This document shows positions 60,634 through 64,000 of a DNA stretch of 64,000 bases, piece after piece. Under the pieces are notes generated by a model that saw only the letters and a program-made list of their open reading frames with translations, did no database searches and had not been told where the DNA came from. Source of the DNA: Acidobacteriota bacterium. Lineage in GTDB: Bacteria; Acidobacteriota; Terriglobia; Acidiferrales; UBA7541. Every line of letters starts with the position of its first letter. Within the stretch, counting starts at the first letter, position 1. The position numbers and the translations under genes are program-made. The stretch is from NCBI GenBank assembly GCA_003167215.1, contig PMTV01000015.1, positions 49,467 to 113,466 on the forward strand, in the 5' to 3' direction.

Positions 60634-62033
60634 CGAACAGCCTCCTGAAACGGCCACTGGCGCAAAAGTCGCGCTCGCCCGAGATATACAAGGATACCCG
60701 CTGCCATGGCTACAAGCGAGGCAAGCATTGGTGTTCGCCCCGTCGATATAAAAATCGCAATCCAGCCCGCGATTGCGATCACTACCGGCACGGGATACAG
60801 CCACATTCGAAAAGGCCAACGCTCGGCCTTCCATCGCCGATGCAGCAACATCAGGCCAACAGCTTGACCAACAAATTGGATGAGACACCGCATCGCCAGA
60901 ATGGCGCGAATTACGGAGAAAAGATTAAAAAACAAGCAGATGACGATTGACGCCCCGCCCAGCGCCAGCAATGATACGTAAGGAAAGCGCTTCGTTGGGT
61001 GCAAGCGCGCGAAAATGGAAAAGAAATTTCCGTCCAGCGCCGCCGCGTATGGCACGCGCGAATATCCCAGCATAGCTGAAAAAATCGAGCCGAACGCCAA
61101 AACCAGTATCAGCGACGTCGCGAACGTGGCCCAGTGCATCCCGAATGTCCTTTCCACAAACAAGCTCACCACGAAACCAGAGTTCTGCGCCTCTTGCCAC
61201 GGAATCACGCTCAAAATACTCGTCTGCATCAGAAAATAAAGAATTGCGATCCCGAAAATCGAAAAGAAAATCGCTCGCGGAATGTTCCTCCCGGGGTCCT
61301 TCATTTCTCCGCCTAGATTGCAGACGTTGTAATACCCCAGATAGCTGTACACGGTTTGCACCGACGCATGACCCAGCCCCGCAAAAAAAATCCAAGAAAA
61401 ACTCCAGGCGCCGGCGGGGTAGGTAAACACCCGGCTCGCATTAAAATGTGTCGCTCCGCCGTAAATCAGCCACAAAATTGTCCCTAGTACGATCACCCAA
61501 AGCACCGTGGAAATCTTCCCAATCGTCGTGATACGCCGGTAAAGGAGCGCTACGGCGATCACAATCAGCAACAGCGCGACTACTCGGTTGTAATTCGCGA
61601 GCACCCCGCCAGCTCGCCCTGCATTCGCGTTCAGCCATGACATAACAGCCGGAATCTTAGCCGTGAGATATTTTGAATAGTCCGCGAAACCCAGCGCGCC
61701 GGAGGATATGCTGAGCGGCGCCTGAAAAAGCGTCTGCCAAATAAATAGAAACGACACCAGTCGTCCCCAGCGATTCGCTCCGTAGGCTTCCCGCAGAAAA
61801 ACGTAGCTTCCCCCGGCCTGCGGCATCGCTGCGCCCAGCTCCGCCCATACGCATCCATCTACCGCCGCAAGCCCTGCGCCCACCACCCACGCCAAAATGC
61901 ATTGCGGGCCGCCCATCGCGCGAATGATGAATGGGATCACGATGAACGGCCCGATGCCCACCATAAACGTCATGTTGAGCGACGTGGCCTCGATTAAACC
62001 CAGTCCACGGTCTAGTTTTTCCGGATCATTCAT
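60630..62033 (-). CDS. APC-superfamily amino acid/polyamine permease
   Basis: 467 residues from the ATG at 62033 (MNDPEKLDRGLGLIEA), which gives the typical short cytoplasmic N-terminus; an ATG at 62090 would add 19 residues. Neither has a strong ribosome binding site. About 12 membrane helices, beginning 'TSLNMTFMVGIGPFIVIPFI' with the helix-1 G-[SG]-x-G-like break, and 'AELGAAMPQAGGSYVFLREA', the AGG(S/P) motif of helix 3 of LAT/APA-type carriers. The stop overlaps the PIG-L start (ATGA), so transport is coupled to the exported hydrolase; perhaps it imports an amino compound released by it. Confidence 0.9.
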   Translation of the reverse strand: MNDPEKLDRGLGLIEATSLNMTFMVGIGPFIVIPFIIRAMGGPQCILAWVVGAGLAAVDGCVWAELGAAMPQAGGSYVFLREAYGANRWGRLVSFLFIWQTLFQAPLSISSGALGFADYSKYLTAKIPAVMSWLNANAGRAGGVLANYNRVVALLLIVIAVALLYRRITTIGKISTVLWVIVLGTILWLIYGGATHFNASRVFTYPAGAWSFSWIFFAGLGHASVQTVYSYLGYYNVCNLGGEMKDPGRNIPRAIFFSIFGIAILYFLMQTSILSVIPWQEAQNSGFVVSLFVERTFGMHWATFATSLILVLAFGSIFSAMLGYSRVPYAAALDGNFFSIFARLHPTKRFPYVSLLALGGASIVICLFFNLFSVIRAILAMRCLIQFVGQAVGLMLLHRRWKAERWPFRMWLYPVPVVIAIAGWIAIFISTGRTPMLASLVAMAAGILVYLGRARLLRQWPFQEAVR

Positions 62034-62167
62034 GGCGGTCAGTGTTTGGAACGGCTTCTGCGAACACTCGAAGACGGCAAAGCATAACAAGTTTCCGCCG
62101 TTTGCGTCCGCATCCTTCGTGATATACGTTATTGAGCACTACTAACCGGTTGATTGAAGAAAATAAA

Positions 62168-63163
62168 ATGAAGATCGCGCGCGTGACACGGCCGGCCATC
62201 CCAATAATTGCCATATTTGTCGCCGTCTCGGCCTTAACGATTCCCGTTTGCGCAGGAGGTCTCACACTGCCTCCCGAAGCGACGCAAGCTATGGCTCAGA
62301 TATATGACGGCGATCCCGACGGCGCAATTGCCACCGCGCAAAAGCTCCAGGTTTCGTTGCCGGATCACCCGCTGGGTTTCATCCTCGAGGCTGAGGCCGA
62401 ATGGTGGAAAACGTTCTGCGCCTCCTCGGAAATTAAATACGGGATGGTGGATGCATGGAAACGCGGAAAGAAATCGGAAGACGAAGCTTACTTCGCGTTA
62501 GCCGACAAAGCGATCGAATTGGCTCAGGCGCATATCGCCCGCTTTGAAACCGCGGAAATGCATCTCTACGCCGGTGCCGGCTACGCGCTCAAAGCCCGGC
62601 TTTTTGGACTGCGAGGCGAACATCGTGCCGTAGCTCACGCGGGCGTGTCTGCGCGATCGGAATTTCTTCGTGCACTGGAACTCGATCCCGAAATGGCAGA
62701 CGCAACCGCAGGTATCGGCCTTTACAACTATTACGTAGATTCGCTTTCGTCGATCGTGAAGATGCTCAGCGTTTTTATGGGTATTCCCGGTGGAAACAAG
62801 CAAGAAGGCATCCGGCAAATGCAAATCGGGATGGATCGCGGCGTGCTGTTGTCGGTGGACACGCGCTTTTATCTCGCCAAAAATCTCCGCAGGTACGATC
62901 AGCAGTACGAACAAGCCCTCACCGTGGGCGAGCCGCTCGTTGCACGATATCCGAGCAATCCAGTCTATCTTTTGCTGCTCGGCAACCTCAATGCAGAATT
63001 ATCGCGCAACGATAAGGCTGCTGAATATTTTCACGCTGTCCTGAAACTGCCGGCAATCCAATCCGCTTGCGAAGCTCCTCCCAGCGCTCCTGCTTCCAAC
63101 TGCATGCCTTGTTTCGTGCGTGCTCGCGACATCGCCAATTCATTTCTTGCTTCGCTTCCCTAG
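62168..63163 (+). CDS. Exported TPR-like repeat protein
   Basis: 331 residues from the ATG at 62168. A signal peptide (IIAIFVAVSALTIPVCAGG) is followed by helical pairs with TPR-like spacing ('GAIATAQKLQVSLPDHPLG', 'HLYAGAGYALKARLFGLRGE', 'SEFLRALELDPEMADATAGI', 'YEQALTVGEPLVARYPSNPV', 'DKAAEYFHAVLKLPA'). No catalytic motif. Probably a periplasmic scaffold. It ends by overlapping the convergent MFS gene by 4 bases. A TTG start at 62132 is possible but less likely. Confidence 0.75.
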   Translation: MKIARVTRPAIPIIAIFVAVSALTIPVCAGGLTLPPEATQAMAQIYDGDPDGAIATAQKLQVSLPDHPLGFILEAEAEWWKTFCASSEIKYGMVDAWKRGKKSEDEAYFALADKAIELAQAHIARFETAEMHLYAGAGYALKARLFGLRGEHRAVAHAGVSARSEFLRALELDPEMADATAGIGLYNYYVDSLSSIVKMLSVFMGIPGGNKQEGIRQMQIGMDRGVLLSVDTRFYLAKNLRRYDQQYEQALTVGEPLVARYPSNPVYLLLLGNLNAELSRNDKAAEYFHAVLKLPAIQSACEAPPSAPASNCMPCFVRARDIANSFLASLP

Positions 63164-64000
63164 CGCGGATTGCCCGAGGCGCGGTTCGGCTTCGCCCCAA
63201 TCTGGCTCATCAGCAGAGTCGAAACACATCCCGATACAAACGCCGCGCCCCAAAGCACCTGCGGCCCGCGGCTTTCGAGTAGCGTCGCACCGAGCCACGG
63301 CCCCAGCGAAAATCCCAAGCTAAACGACATGGTGTAAAGCCCCATGTACTCGCCGCGTCTTCCTGCGGGCGCGATTTCTGCAGCATACGCCGCGCTGCTA
63401 GGTATCAGAATTATCTCGCCAAAGGTCCACACAGCCACCGCCGCGAAGATTCCTGATGGCCCTTTGGCCAGTGCGAACGACCCGAAGCCGATCGCGTAGA
63501 GAAGTGCGCCGAGCGTCAGCGTCCGCCGGTGTGACCAGTGGGCCATCGCGCTGTTCAGCGGAACTTCCAGCGCGACGATCATCAGCGTGTTAAGGGTGAA
63601 CACGGTGCCGTAAAACGATTCTGGGAGCCGCAGATAGCGCACTAGAAAGAGCGGCAGGGTCGAGGTCAACTGAAAGAATACGAGCTGTGCGGGAATCAGC
63701 GCTGCGAGAAAATAAAGCATTCGGCGGCTTCGGAAAGCGCGCAAGTCCGCAGCAGGGTGCGGCGCGGCCAGCAGCGCAGGTCCTTCCGCCTCGATTTCGC
63801 GTCCAAGGTCTTCAGGATCGTCCCATTCCAGCTCACTAGCCTTTGTGCGCCGCGTTCCTGGCCAAGCGAACATAAGAACCAATCCAGCCAGAATCGACGT
63901 CACGCCGTCCGCAAAAAATAAGAATCGAAATGAGTACAGCGCCAGGAATCCGCCGATCGCCGGACCCACGCTCATGCCAAGATTCACCGCCAGACGGCTG
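63160..64000 (-). CDS. MFS transporter, 5'-truncated at the window edge
   Basis: The frame runs off the right end, so the first part of the protein is missing. The visible 279 residues hold helices of an MFS carrier: 'RLAVNLGMSVGPAIGGFLAL' resembles the helix-5 'R..N.G...GP..GG' motif of drug/sugar exporters, then a charged central loop (FAWPGTRRTKASELEWDDPE) and the C-terminal six-helix bundle, ending 'SQIGAKPNRASGNPR'. Substrate not assignable. Convergent with the TPR-like gene. Confidence 0.85.
   Translation of the reverse strand, partial: SRLAVNLGMSVGPAIGGFLALYSFRFLFFADGVTSILAGLVLMFAWPGTRRTKASELEWDDPEDLGREIEAEGPALLAAPHPAADLRAFRSRRMLYFLAALIPAQLVFFQLTSTLPLFLVRYLRLPESFYGTVFTLNTLMIVALEVPLNSAMAHWSHRRTLTLGALLYAIGFGSFALAKGPSGIFAAVAVWTFGEIILIPSSAAYAAEIAPAGRRGEYMGLYTMSFSLGFSLGPWLGATLLESRGPQVLWGAAFVSGCVSTLLMSQIGAKPNRASGNPR

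Noticed and set aside
1..64000. CRISPR arrays, transposases, integrases, phage genes, toxin-antitoxin pairs
   Set aside because: No regularly spaced repeats, no recognisable transposase or integrase products and no terminal inverted repeats were seen.

Overview
The window is a 64 kb piece of bacterial chromosome. It most resembles an acidobacterium (Koribacter/Solibacter/Terriglobia-like). The reasons are: several 'ADOP'-type ABC permeases beginning METL.QD.RY and ending VDPMVALRYE; moderately high and even GC; a very large NdvB-type cyclic glucan synthase; a secreted M28 peptidase and a large secreted PIG-L protein; and a LigD/Ku plus ImuA-ImuB-DnaE2 repair set. This is inference from gene content, since the window has no rRNA or core marker gene. 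I saw no insertion sequence, prophage, CRISPR array or plasmid function. The only RNA gene I can defend is a tRNA-Leu(CAG).

Layout. 1-11.7 kb (+): an efflux-type locus of three large FtsX/MacB-like permeases and one ATPase, interleaved with a receiver-SpoIIE phosphatase, a sigma-54 response regulator and a histidine kinase. 11.9-16.6 kb (-): a degenerate M48-like exported protein, TonB, and a DegP/HtrA protease. 16.9-25.1 kb: M28 peptidase, VIT-type transporter, Mn-type superoxide dismutase, a polymer-forming membrane protein, a MoaD/ThiS-like protein paired with a BNR propeller, two small proteins and a GH39 glycosidase. 25.2-34.0 kb (-): one 2932-residue cyclic beta-1,2-glucan synthase. 34.2-36.4 kb (-): a pseudo-receiver, a NarL-type regulator and an ECF sigma factor.

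36.9-54.5 kb is mostly genome maintenance: LigD and Ku, which are divergent (NHEJ); DUF2252; an AI-2E-type permease fused to a cobalamin-binding-like module; a stand-alone receiver; the mutasome ImuA-ImuB-DnaE2; and the large helicase Lhr with a DUF72 protein. 55.5-64 kb holds tRNA-Leu, a PilZ protein, small exported or membrane proteins, a translationally coupled APC permease - PIG-L deacetylase - SUMF1-domain operon, a secreted repeat-type protein and a truncated MFS transporter.

How the genes fit together. In the first locus the two regulators carry near-duplicate receiver domains, so one kinase may feed two outputs: a PP2C phosphatase and sigma-54 transcription. The 37-54 kb block puts end-joining, error-prone gap filling and Lhr within 18 kb. 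The points I find most unusual are that shared-receiver circuit, the transporter fused to a His-less B12-like module, a candidate pseudoknotted RNA near 23.4 kb, the MoaD-like protein whose Gly-Gly is not terminal, and a set of proteins that keep a fold but have lost catalytic residues (M48-like, pseudo-receiver, ImuB, SUMF1).
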